64,000 bases of DNA from Kitasatospora viridis. GTDB taxonomy: Bacteria; Actinomycetota; Actinomycetes; Streptomycetales; Streptomycetaceae. Position numbers and translations under genes: made by a program. The stretch covers positions 5,667,001 to 5,731,000 of the forward strand of contig NZ_VIWT01000001.1 of NCBI RefSeq assembly GCF_007829815.1, read 5' to 3'. The notes below the pieces were generated by a model. That model worked only from the letters and a program-made list of their open reading frames with translations, was not told the DNA's origin and ran no database searches. Shown one piece after another: positions 25,022-32,760 of the stretch; within the stretch, counting starts at the first letter, position 1, and each line of letters starts with the position of its first letter.

Positions 25022-25027
25022 GAGCGC

Positions 25028-25915
25028 GTGTTCGACCCGGTTCACCTGCGCTCCTTCCTCGCCGTCGCCCAAACCGGCGGCTTCACCCGTGCCGCCGAGC
25101 GCCTCGGGCTGCGCCAGTCGACGGTCAGTCAGCACGTGCGCCGCCTGGAGGAGGCCGCCGACCGCCGGCTCTTCCTGCGCGACACCCACTCCGTCCAGCT
25201 GACCGGCGAGGGCGAGGCGATGCTCGGCTTCGCCCGCAGCATCCTGGACGCCCACGAGCAGGCGGTCGGCTACTTCGCCCGGACCCAGGTGCGCGGCCGG
25301 GTCCGGTTCGGCGCCTCGGAGGACTTCGTGCACACCGAGCTGCCGCAGGTGCTGCGCGGGTTCCGGCGCAGCAACCCGCAGGTGGACCTGGAGCTCACCG
25401 TCGGTCTGAGCGCCGTGCTGTACGAGCAGTTGGCCGACGGGCGGCTCGACCTGGTGCTCGGCAAGCGGGCACCGGGCGAGGAGCTGCCCGGACAGCTGGT
25501 CTGGGAGGACCGGCTGGTCTGGATCGGCGCCGAGGACTTCCGCACCGAGGAGCTCCGGGCGGATCCGGGGCAGCCGCTGCCGCTGATCGTCTACCCGCCG
25601 CCCAGCTTCACCCGGGCCCGCGCGCTGGAGGCCTGCGAGCGGGACGGGCGGCCGTGGCGGATCGCCTGCACCAGCACCAGCCTCTCCGGCGTGCGGGCCG
25701 CCGCGCTGGCCGGGCTCGGCATGGTGCCGCACGCCCGCAGCCTGATCCCGCCCGGCCTGCGCGAGCTGCCGCAGCAGGCGGCGCTGCCGGACCTGGGCAC
25801 CACCGAGTTCGTCCTCACCAGTGGACGGGTGGCGGCGCGCGGACCGGTGCGGGTGCTGGCCCGGGCCGTCCTCGCGGACGCCTTCCGCCTGCACCGCGCA
25901 CCGGCCGAGCGCTGA
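25028..25915 (+). CDS. LysR-family transcriptional regulator
   Basis: A 295-residue LysR-type regulator. The N-terminal winged helix-turn-helix is clear: HLRSFLAVAQTGGFTRAAER and LRQSTVSQHVRRLEEA, then the effector-binding domain from about 95 (VRGRVRFGASEDFVHTELP). The start is GTG 25028. TAGAAT six bases upstream and no ribosome site indicate a leaderless message. It is divergent from the SBF permease and metal-receptor pair. The perfect palindrome between them is a good candidate for its binding site and would give autoregulation. The ligand is unknown. Confidence 0.9.
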   Translation: MFDPVHLRSFLAVAQTGGFTRAAERLGLRQSTVSQHVRRLEEAADRRLFLRDTHSVQLTGEGEAMLGFARSILDAHEQAVGYFARTQVRGRVRFGASEDFVHTELPQVLRGFRRSNPQVDLELTVGLSAVLYEQLADGRLDLVLGKRAPGEELPGQLVWEDRLVWIGAEDFRTEELRADPGQPLPLIVYPPPSFTRARALEACERDGRPWRIACTSTSLSGVRAAALAGLGMVPHARSLIPPGLRELPQQAALPDLGTTEFVLTSGRVAARGPVRVLARAVLADAFRLHRAPAER

Positions 25916-25955
25916 CCGGTGACTGCCGGTCGGTGACTGCCGATCGCCGATCGCC

Positions 25956-25986
25956 AGTCGATCGCTAGTCGATCGCTAGTCGATCG
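25956..25986. repeat. 11-bp tandem repeat at a convergent junction
   Basis: Three AGTCGATCGCT-type units (25956-25966, 25967-25977 and a third changing at its end from 25978). They span the stop codon of the 25976 gene. Further imperfect GACTGCC/CGATCGC repeats fill 25916-25955. Confidence 0.8.
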
Positions 25987-26611
25987 TCGTCGAGCTGAGC
26001 ACCGTGGCGGCCGCCGGGTAGCAGGCGGTCGGCACGTTCACCGTGAAGAACGCGACCGGCACGGTCGCCGAGAAGGTCAGGCCCGGGTCGCTGTAGCCGG
26101 TGCCGCCGAGCGTGGTCTGCACCGTGCCGCCGGACGCGCCCGCCGTGAGGTTCAGGGTGACGGCGGGCAGCGTGAAGGTGCTGCCGCCGGGCAGGGAGTC
26201 GTTCACCGTCAGCACCACGTTGCTGCCGCTGACAGACACGGCGGCCTGGCTGATCCCGGAGCCGCCGGAGAGCGACTCGCTGTTCAGCGTGGCGTTCGCC
26301 GGGACGGGGATGCTGAGTTGGATGTCGCCGATCGACTGCACGCTGTACCCGCTGACCGAGCTCGGCACGGTCAGCGCGTCCGGCGCCAGCGTGATGCTGA
26401 ACTGGCTGCCGGCCGCCACCGAGGCGGGCGCGGTGGCGTTGACGCCGGCCGGGAGGTCGAAGTTCTGCGCCGAGCCGAGCGGCGGGGTTGCCTGGCAGGC
26501 GTAGTCCACCGGGGTGTCGGCCGCCGAGGCGAGCGGCGCGAGCGGACCGGCGAGGGCGAGGCCGGCGGCGAGCACGATCGAGGCGCGCGAAAGGAGGGAC
26601 TTCGTTCTCAT
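25976..26611 (-). CDS. Secreted beta-rich protein of unknown function
   Basis: A 211-residue exported protein. Residues 1-30 are a Sec signal (RTKS, Ala/Leu core, ASA-A). The mature chain has two Cys (in YACQATPP and PTACYP) that may pair, and is rich in Ser, Val, Thr and Pro with alternating strand patterns (QLSIPVPANATLNS, SNVVLTVNDS). I do not recognise the domain firmly; it is like several actinobacterial exported proteins with Ig-like folds. The start is ATG 26611, in a clear signal-peptide context. The stop codon lies within an 11-bp tandem repeat. Confidence 0.75.
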   Translation of the reverse strand: MRTKSLLSRASIVLAAGLALAGPLAPLASAADTPVDYACQATPPLGSAQNFDLPAGVNATAPASVAAGSQFSITLAPDALTVPSSVSGYSVQSIGDIQLSIPVPANATLNSESLSGGSGISQAAVSVSGSNVVLTVNDSLPGGSTFTLPAVTLNLTAGASGGTVQTTLGGTGYSDPGLTFSATVPVAFFTVNVPTACYPAAATVLSSTTID

Positions 26612-26961
26612 GGGGGGTTTCTCCTGCTCCGTCGTTCGGTGGGGGAGAGCGGCCGGCCCGGGGGAGTGGGGATTGCCCGGGCCATGCCAGATGGGTTCAG
26701 AATGGGCTTATGACTCGCCGGTAACAAGCTTGCCGACAAAGGTGGTTGGACAACTTTCGGCCATTTCCGGACAGTCGGCGGACCTTGGCGTGCGCGTCCG
26801 CTGCCGGACCGGACGAGTGATCGTCACCAGTCCCGTTCGCCGCAAGTCTTACGGGCGCTGACCAGGCATGACGGATGATTCCTGGCGATTTTGTGGCAGC
26901 TGTCCGTTACGCGACGATTGCCACCGATCCGACGCGGTACCAGGAAAGGCCCACCACCCCC
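26612..26961. other. Intergenic control region before the APC permease
   Basis: About 350 bp between the secreted protein and the permease. It is less GC-rich than the surroundings. It must hold promoters of both divergent genes, but no -35/-10 pair or clear hairpin stands out. An AGGAAAGG (26942-26949) sits about 12 bases before the permease ATG. Confidence 0.5.
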
Positions 26962-28317
26962 ATGCAGACCACCCCGGTCCTCCCACGCCAAGCAGCCGCA
27001 CCCGCTCGGCGCACGGTCCGCCGGTTCGGCCTGCCGACCGCCACCGCGCTGGTCATGGGCAACATCATCGGCGGCGGCATCTTCATGCTCCCGGCGGCCG
27101 TCGCGCCCTACGGCACCGTCAGCCTGCTCGCCTTCGCCGTCCTCACCGTGGGAGCGATCGCCCTCGCCCTGGTCTTCGGCAAGCTCGCCCGCCGCAACCC
27201 GCGCACCGGCGGACCCTACGTCTACGCGCGGGAGGCCTTCGGCGACTTCGCGGGGTTCCTGTCCGCCTGGTCGTACTGGATCACCACCTGGGTCAGCAAC
27301 GCCGCGCTGGCCGTCGCGGCCGTCGGCTACCTCGACGTCCTGCTCCCGATCCAGCACTCGCTGCCGCTGACCATCGGCGCGGCGCTGGTGCTGCAGTGGC
27401 TCCCGGCGCTGGCGAACCTGGCGGGCACCCGGTACGTGGGAGCGGTCCAAGTCGTCTCCACCGTCCTCAAGTTCATCCCGCTGGCACTGGTGGCCATCGG
27501 CGGGCTGTTCTTCTTCGACCCGTCCAAAGTCGGCCCGTTCGACGCCTCGGGCAGCGGCTGGCTCGGTGGTATGTCGGCCTCGGCGGCGATCCTGCTCTTC
27601 AGCTACCTCGGCGTCGAGTCCGCCGCGATGAGCGCCGGCGAGGTCCGCGACCCCGAACGCAACGTCGGCCGGGCCAGCGTGCTCGGCACGGTCGGCGCCG
27701 CCGTCGTCTACCTGCTCGGCACCCTCGCCGTCTTCGGCACCGTCGCCCACACCCAACTGGTGCACTCCACCGCCCCGTTCACCGACGCGGTCGACGCCAT
27801 GTTCGGCGGCTCCTGGGGCGGCACCGCGATCGCCGTCGCAGCCCTCGTCTCGATGACCGGCGCCCTCAACGGCTGGACCCTGCTCGCCGCCCAAGCCCCG
27901 TACGCGGCCGCCCGCGACGGCCTCTTCCCGTCCGTCTTCGCCGTCCAGCGCCGCGGCGTCCCGGTCTACGGGGTGCTGATCAGCGTCGGCCTCGCCTCGC
28001 TGCTCACCGTCCTCAACTTCGCCTCCGGCGCGAAGGGCGCCTTCGAGATCCTCGTCCTGGTCACCTCCTTCACCGCCACCGTGCCGTACCTCCTCTCCAC
28101 CGCCGCCCAGCTCTACTGGCTCATCCGCGGCGAGGCCGACCGCGTCAGCCGCGGCCGCCTGGCACGCGACGCGGCCCTGGGGCTCGGCGCGTTCGCCTTC
28201 TCGCTCTGGCTGCTCGCGGGTGCGGGGTACGCGGCGGTGTACCAGGGGGTGCTGTTCCTGTTCGCGGGGATCCTGGTCTACGTCTGGATGGCCGGTCGGC
28301 GGGCCCGGGCGGCCTGA
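26962..28317 (+). CDS. APC-family amino acid permease
   Basis: A 451-residue protein with about 12 membrane helices. TATALVMGNIIGGGIFMLPAA near the start carries the G-I-G-G-G-I-F signature of the APC superfamily, and LFSYLGVESAAMSAGEVRDPERNVGRA is the conserved helix 6 region of arginine/ornithine or polyamine exchangers (AdiC/PotE-like). It probably exchanges amino acids or amines across the membrane; the substrate is not certain. The ATG at 26962 was preferred over an upstream ATG (26875) because the extra sequence is AT-rich and not coding-like. It ends 46 bp before the Ku gene, which has its own start site. Confidence 0.88.
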   Translation: MQTTPVLPRQAAAPARRTVRRFGLPTATALVMGNIIGGGIFMLPAAVAPYGTVSLLAFAVLTVGAIALALVFGKLARRNPRTGGPYVYAREAFGDFAGFLSAWSYWITTWVSNAALAVAAVGYLDVLLPIQHSLPLTIGAALVLQWLPALANLAGTRYVGAVQVVSTVLKFIPLALVAIGGLFFFDPSKVGPFDASGSGWLGGMSASAAILLFSYLGVESAAMSAGEVRDPERNVGRASVLGTVGAAVVYLLGTLAVFGTVAHTQLVHSTAPFTDAVDAMFGGSWGGTAIAVAALVSMTGALNGWTLLAAQAPYAAARDGLFPSVFAVQRRGVPVYGVLISVGLASLLTVLNFASGAKGAFEILVLVTSFTATVPYLLSTAAQLYWLIRGEADRVSRGRLARDAALGLGAFAFSLWLLAGAGYAAVYQGVLFLFAGILVYVWMAGRRARAA

Positions 28318-28362
28318 CGGGGCGCACCATGGGGGGACGGGGTGTGGAGCGGAGGTGCGGCG

Positions 28363-29325
28363 ATGGCCAGGCCGATTTGGACGGGCACGTTGAGTTTTGG
28401 GCTGGTCGCGGTGCCGGTGGGGTTGTTCTCGGCGACCGAGGACCATGGGGTGCACTTCCGGCAGTTGCAGCGGGGGACGTCGGACCGGGTGCGGAACCAG
28501 CGGGTGAACGAGCGGACGGGGGAGGAGGTGGGGTACCGGGACATCGTGAAGGGGTTCGAGCTGGCCGAGGGGGAGTACGTGGTGGTGGAGCCCGAGGAGT
28601 TGGACCGGATCTCACCCGGACGGTCCAAGTCGATCGAGATCGGCGGCTTCGTGGACCTGGCCGAGGTGGACCCGATCTACTTCGACAAGACGTACTACCT
28701 GGGGCCGCGCGGTGCGGAGTACGCGAAGGTGTACGGGCTGCTGCACCGGGCGCTGGCGGAGACCAACCGGGCCGGGCTGGCGACGTTCGTGATGCGGGGC
28801 AAGCAGTACCTGGCGGCGGTGCGGGTGGAGGGCGATGTGCTGGTGCTGCAGACCATGCACTACGCGGACGAGGTGCGTGATCCGCACCGGGAGATCGACA
28901 ACCTGCCGGAGCAGGCCGTCGAGCCGTCCGGGAAGGAGCTGGCGGTGGCCTGCCAGCTGATCGAGGCGCTGAGCACCGAGTGGGACCCCGAGGCGTACCG
29001 CGACGACTACACCGCGCAGGTGCGCGAGCTGGTGGAGGCGAAGCTGGAGGGCAAGGAGGTGGTGACTGCGGAGCCGGCGCCGGAGTCGACCAACGTGGTG
29101 GACCTGATGGCGGTGCTGGAGCGGAGCCTGCAGCAGGCGGGGGAAGGGGAGGGAGCGGGGAAGGCGGAGGAGCGGACTCCTGAGCCGGATCTGGACGGCC
29201 TCACCAAGGCCGAGCTGTACCGGCTCGCCACCGAGCGGGAGATCCCCGGGCGGTCCTCGATGAACCGGGAGCAGTTGGTGGAGGCCCTGCGTGGCAAGGG
29301 GCGCAGGTTGCGCGCCGTGTCCTAG
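28363..29325 (+). CDS. ku: Ku protein of NHEJ
   Basis: A 320-residue Ku homologue starting MARPIWTGTLSFGLV. The core Ku ring region is about 10-260. The C-terminal tail is longer than in minimal bacterial Ku (about 270 residues) and ends with LDGLTKAELYRLATEREIPGRSSMNREQLVEALR, a SAP/Rho-N-like DNA-binding motif, as in several actinobacterial Kus. Ku binds broken ends and recruits the ligase and polymerase. The ATG at 28363 has GGAG 9 bases upstream. Its stop abuts the stop of the second LigD-type polymerase gene on the other strand with zero spacing. Confidence 0.93.
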   Translation: MARPIWTGTLSFGLVAVPVGLFSATEDHGVHFRQLQRGTSDRVRNQRVNERTGEEVGYRDIVKGFELAEGEYVVVEPEELDRISPGRSKSIEIGGFVDLAEVDPIYFDKTYYLGPRGAEYAKVYGLLHRALAETNRAGLATFVMRGKQYLAAVRVEGDVLVLQTMHYADEVRDPHREIDNLPEQAVEPSGKELAVACQLIEALSTEWDPEAYRDDYTAQVRELVEAKLEGKEVVTAEPAPESTNVVDLMAVLERSLQQAGEGEGAGKAEERTPEPDLDGLTKAELYRLATEREIPGRSSMNREQLVEALRGKGRRLRAVS

Positions 29326-30219
29326 CTAGGGCAGCGCCTTCGCCGTGTCGGGGTCGGCGAGTGCCGCGTGCGGGTCGCCGTCGGCGGCGAGGCGGGTGGC
29401 GACCGCTTCCGGGGTGCGGACGAGGTCGGCGGGGCGGCGGGCGGCGGCCAGTTCCGCCCAGGTGAGCGGGGCGGAGACGGACGGGGTCGGGCGGGCGCGC
29501 AGGGAGTAGGCGGCGACGGTGGTCTTGGCGCTGTTGTTCTGCGACCAGTCGACGAAGACCCGGCCGGGCCGCAGTTCCTTGGCCATCTGGTCGACCACCA
29601 GGGTGGGCAGCGCCTCGCGCAGGCGGCGGGCCAGGTCGCGGGCGTAGCGGCCGGCCGCCTCGGCGGGGGTGGGGTGCAGGGGGACGCTCAGGTGCAGGCC
29701 CTTGCTGCCGGCGGTCTTCGGAAAGGCCGTCAGGCCGTCGTCCGCGAGGAGTTGACGGGCCGTCAGGGCAACGACGGCGCACTCCAGCAGGCCGACGCCG
29801 TCCCCGGGGTCGAGGTCGATGATCAGGCGGTCGTGCAGGGCCGGATCGGTGTGCCACTGCGGGACGTGGAACTCCAGGCAGCCCAGGTTGGCGGCCCACA
29901 GGAGGGTGGGGAGGTCGTCCACCAGCACCTGGGGCATCGTCTCCTGGCGATGGGTCACCTGGAGCCGCGGGACCCAGGAGGGCGCACCCGGCGGTACCCG
30001 CTTGGCCCAGAAGCGCTGGCCGTCCACCCCCTCCGGCAGTCGCAGGAAGCTGGCCGGGCGCCCCATCAGCTGTGGCAGCATGGCGGGCGCGACCCGGGTG
30101 TAGTAGTGCAGCATCGCGGCCTTGGTGAAGCCGCTGCCGGGGTAGAGCACGCGGTCCAGGTGGGTGAGGCGCAGGCGGCGGCCGGCTACCTCGGTGACGG
30201 TGGCCGTCGGATCGGGCAT
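29326..30219 (-). CDS. ligD: Second LigD-type NHEJ polymerase
   Basis: A 297-residue PolDom-type polymerase. LIIDLDPGDG contains the metal-binding D135 and D137, KTAGSKGLHLSVPL the phosphate-binding loop, and RVFVDWSQNN the third acidic residue (D224). It is shorter than the 6.9-kb paralogue and differs in sequence in many places. Together with Ku opposite it, it forms a compact end-joining module. The ATG at 30219 was chosen; CACCATCGGTGCC lies immediately before it, closely like the sequence before LigC. It is divergent from the HhH-PHP gene by 70 bp. Confidence 0.9.
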   Translation of the reverse strand: MPDPTATVTEVAGRRLRLTHLDRVLYPGSGFTKAAMLHYYTRVAPAMLPQLMGRPASFLRLPEGVDGQRFWAKRVPPGAPSWVPRLQVTHRQETMPQVLVDDLPTLLWAANLGCLEFHVPQWHTDPALHDRLIIDLDPGDGVGLLECAVVALTARQLLADDGLTAFPKTAGSKGLHLSVPLHPTPAEAAGRYARDLARRLREALPTLVVDQMAKELRPGRVFVDWSQNNSAKTTVAAYSLRARPTPSVSAPLTWAELAAARRPADLVRTPEAVATRLAADGDPHAALADPDTAKALP

Positions 30220-30289
30220 GGCACCGATGGTGGCACCGCGCGCGGCGCGTCGGCCGCGACGCGCGGGCGGGGTGGCCGATGATGTCGGC

Positions 30290-31339
30290 ATGGAGCCGAT
30301 GGACCCGATCGCGGCCCTGGAGCGGATCGCCTTCCTGCTGGAGCGCGAGCAGGCCTCGACCTACCGGGTGCAGGCCTTCCGCAACGCGGCGGACGCGCTG
30401 CGCCCGCGCACCGGGCTGCCCAGGACGGAGGCGGGGCTGGCCGCGCTGCCCGGGGTGGGGCCGGTGACGGCGAAGGTGGTGGCGCAGGCGCTGGCGGGGG
30501 AGATCCCGGAGTACCTGGCCGAGGCCGAGTTGCGGGCGCCCGGTGTGCTGCCGGAGCTCTCGGGGGCGGCGGCCGAGCTGCGGGCGGCGCTGCGCGGTGA
30601 CTGCCACCTGCACTCGAACTGGTCGGACGGGGGCAGCCCGATCGCCGTGATGGCCCGCACCGCTCGTGAACTGGGCCACGAGTGGGCGGTGTTGACGGAC
30701 CATTCGCCGCGGCTGACGGTGGCGCACGGGTTGAGCGCGGCCCGGTTGCGTGAGCAGCTGGCCCAAGTGGCGGAACTCAAGGTGGAGTTGGCGCCGTTTC
30801 GACTGCTGGCCGGGATCGAGTGCGACATCCTGGAGGACGGTTCGCTGGACCAGGAGCCGGAGCTGCTGGCCGAGTTGGACGTGGTGGTGGCCTCGGTGCA
30901 CTCCAAGCTGCGGATGGCGGCCGGGCCGATGACCCGCCGGCTGCTGGCGGCGGTGGCCAACCCGCTGGTGGACGTGCTGGGCCACTGCACCGGGCGGCTG
31001 CTGGGTGCGGAGGGCGGGGTGCGGGGCGGCGGCAAGCCGCGTCCGGAGTCGTCCTTCGACGCCGCGGCGGTGTTCGCCGCGTGTGCGGAGCACGGGACCG
31101 CGGTGGAGATCAACTCCCGTCCGGAGCGCCTGGATCCGCCGCTGCGGCTGCTGGGCGAGGCGGTCCGGGCGGGGTGCCTGTTCGCGGTGGACACCGACGC
31201 GCACGCGCCCGGCCAGCTGGCCTGGCAGGACTACGGGTGCCTGCGCGCGGCCGAGGCGGGGGTGCCGGCGGAGCGGGTGGTGACGACCTGGACGGCGGAC
31301 GCGCTGCTGGAGTGGACCCGGACGAGCCGCCGCGGCTGA
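30290..31339 (+). CDS. HhH-PHP protein (PolX-like without the polymerase palm)
   Basis: A 349-residue protein. The start (PIAALERIAFLLEREQASTYRVQAFRNAADAL and AALPGVGPVTAKVV) is the DNA polymerase X N-terminal helix-hairpin-helix region (about 1-70). It leads directly into a PHP metal-hydrolase domain: DCHLHSNWSDG (H106, H108), AVLTDHSP, VLGHCTG and FAVDTDAHA. The Pol-beta palm that separates these in PolX is missing. PHP proteins of this type cleave phosphoester bonds (3'-5' exonuclease or phosphatase). Its neighbours (Ku and a polymerase, 70 bp away) suggest DNA-end processing, which is inference. The start is ATG 30290. Confidence 0.85.
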   Translation: MEPMDPIAALERIAFLLEREQASTYRVQAFRNAADALRPRTGLPRTEAGLAALPGVGPVTAKVVAQALAGEIPEYLAEAELRAPGVLPELSGAAAELRAALRGDCHLHSNWSDGGSPIAVMARTARELGHEWAVLTDHSPRLTVAHGLSAARLREQLAQVAELKVELAPFRLLAGIECDILEDGSLDQEPELLAELDVVVASVHSKLRMAAGPMTRRLLAAVANPLVDVLGHCTGRLLGAEGGVRGGGKPRPESSFDAAAVFAACAEHGTAVEINSRPERLDPPLRLLGEAVRAGCLFAVDTDAHAPGQLAWQDYGCLRAAEAGVPAERVVTTWTADALLEWTRTSRRG

Positions 31340-31388
31340 GCGGGTCCACTCCGTCGAGAGGCCGACCGGATGGCCGGTCAGCGACCGG

Positions 31389-32345
31389 TCAGGAGGACAT
31401 CGCGCAGCCGCCGGCCGAGTTGCTCCAGGTCGGCTGCATCGCGAACGAGCCGGTCGGCAGCGAGATGTCGCCCAGGTTCTGCCAGGCGCACAGGTCGCCG
31501 TCCTCCTCGCCGTCCGAGGCGACCCAGCCGCTGGACGGCTCCGGGTCGGTCATGCTCTCGGCGTACTCGTGGCCGCCGACGATGCTGAAGCCGTCGAGCT
31601 GGTTGGAGACCGAGCCGGCGCCGCAGCTGCTGCCGGCGTCGAGCACGTACGGCATGTTCGTGTAGGACACGTTGCCGTTCCAGTCGTGCCAGGCGCAGAA
31701 GCCGCTGTTCGGGAAGCCGTCGGGCGAGGTGCCGCTCGGGCTCATCACGACGATCTGCACGTCGGGGCCGGAGACGCCGAAGTGCTGGGCGCCGACGTTG
31801 GCCTCGGCGGCGATGTCGCTCTGCGCGGCGGAGCCGGGGGCGGCCGCGGAGTCGTCGACCCAGGTGCCGCCGAGCACGGCGCCGTTGAAGCTCGGGCCGG
31901 AGCCGGTGTTGTCGGTGTACTGCGAGGTGACGGTGGACCAGGTGTCCTGGCCGGTGCCCAGGCCGCTGAACAGGTTGGTCTGGTACTGCTGGACGCCGTT
32001 GCTGTCACTGTCCCACTGGTTACCCCAGAACACCAGGTAAACGGTGGGCTGGTGCTCCACCGGACCGCCGCCGTAGGCGAGGTTGCCGGCGTCGGCGGGC
32101 CGGGCCGACCGGAAGGCGTTGCCCTTGGCGCCCTTCATCGGGATGACGCCGTGCCGTCCGTGGGTCTCCACCCGCATCACCTGGCCGTGCGTCCTGACCA
32201 GGTGCACGTCGCTGGGGGTCGCGGCGCCGGTCGGGGCGGCGGTGCTGGTGGTGGCGCCGGCGACCAGGCCGGCGGCGGCCAGCGCGGCGACGGCCGCGGT
32301 GCGGCGCAGGCGGCTGGTGGTGCGGTGTTCGCGCGAGTCGCGCAT
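31389..32345 (-). CDS. Secreted HExxE protein (paralogue of the 12.2-kb protein)
   Basis: A 318-residue exported protein. Residues 1-37 are a Sec signal (RLRR, Ala/Leu core, TSTAA). The domain has VYLVFWGNQW, CAWHDWNGN (217-225) and GGHEYAESMTDPEPSSGW (HEYAE at 259-263), a pattern shared with the EXORDIUM/phosphate-induced protein family and with the larger protein at 12.2 kb. The motif is HExxE. Cysteines (217, 241, 286, and one at the end) may pair. It lacks the Ig-like and lectin-like domains of the larger protein. Start ATG 32345 has AAGGAG 8 bases upstream. The function is unknown. Confidence 0.78.
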   Translation of the reverse strand: MRDSREHRTTSRLRRTAAVAALAAAGLVAGATTSTAAPTGAATPSDVHLVRTHGQVMRVETHGRHGVIPMKGAKGNAFRSARPADAGNLAYGGGPVEHQPTVYLVFWGNQWDSDSNGVQQYQTNLFSGLGTGQDTWSTVTSQYTDNTGSGPSFNGAVLGGTWVDDSAAAPGSAAQSDIAAEANVGAQHFGVSGPDVQIVVMSPSGTSPDGFPNSGFCAWHDWNGNVSYTNMPYVLDAGSSCGAGSVSNQLDGFSIVGGHEYAESMTDPEPSSGWVASDGEEDGDLCAWQNLGDISLPTGSFAMQPTWSNSAGGCAMSS

Positions 32346-32693
32346 CCCGTGCTCCTTGTGGGGTTGGGTGGGGCCATCGGAGAGCGCCGCGGCGGGGCGG
32401 GGTCCGTCGAGGTCGTCGGTGCGGGAGACCCGCCGGGGTGCCGGGCGTGCAGCGGTGAACGCCGGGTCGCAGTGGCGGCGCGGCGCGCACGAGCGGGGCC
32501 GAGCGGCTGGATCCGGTGTACCGAGGCCGGCGTCGTGGGGAGCCGGGGGGCTGCTTCCGGAGCTGCTTGACCGGTGCTCATCAAACAACACCGGGGAACT
32601 CCCAGCAAGGGTTCAGGAAGCCTCGCTTCGCAGATTTGGCGAACTGTTGACCATGGCTCAAGGGACCTGCCGGAAGGGCCGGTTGGTGGCTCG
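32346..32693. other. Divergent intergenic region, minus-strand leader side
   Basis: About 350 bp upstream of the secreted HExxE gene. A plausible minus-strand promoter is TTGCTG and TTTGAT 17 bases apart (about 32610-32580), but it is weak. No gene is supported. Confidence 0.4.
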
Positions 32694-32723
32694 TTGACAC
32701 CCCCGCGGGCCCGCGCCTAGCGT
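32694..32723 (+). promoter_or_regulatory. Strong sigma-70 promoter of the 32.8-kb gene
   Basis: TTGACA (32694-32699) and TAGCGT (32718-32723) with an 18-base spacer, placed 38 bases before the ATG at 32761. This is the best consensus match seen in the window. Confidence 0.75.
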
Positions 32724-32760
32724 GGGCCGCTCCGACTACCGGCCAGTAGGGATCAGCCCG

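Noticed and set aside
26875-26961. An earlier start (ATG 26875) for the APC permease
   Set aside because: The extra part is AT-rich and not coding-like, and permeases of this type begin near MQTTP or later.
31340-31388. A terminator hairpin between the PHP gene and the secreted HExxE gene
   Set aside because: Only short 6-bp GACCGG/CCGGTC arms are visible; too weak compared with the 17-21 bp stems elsewhere.
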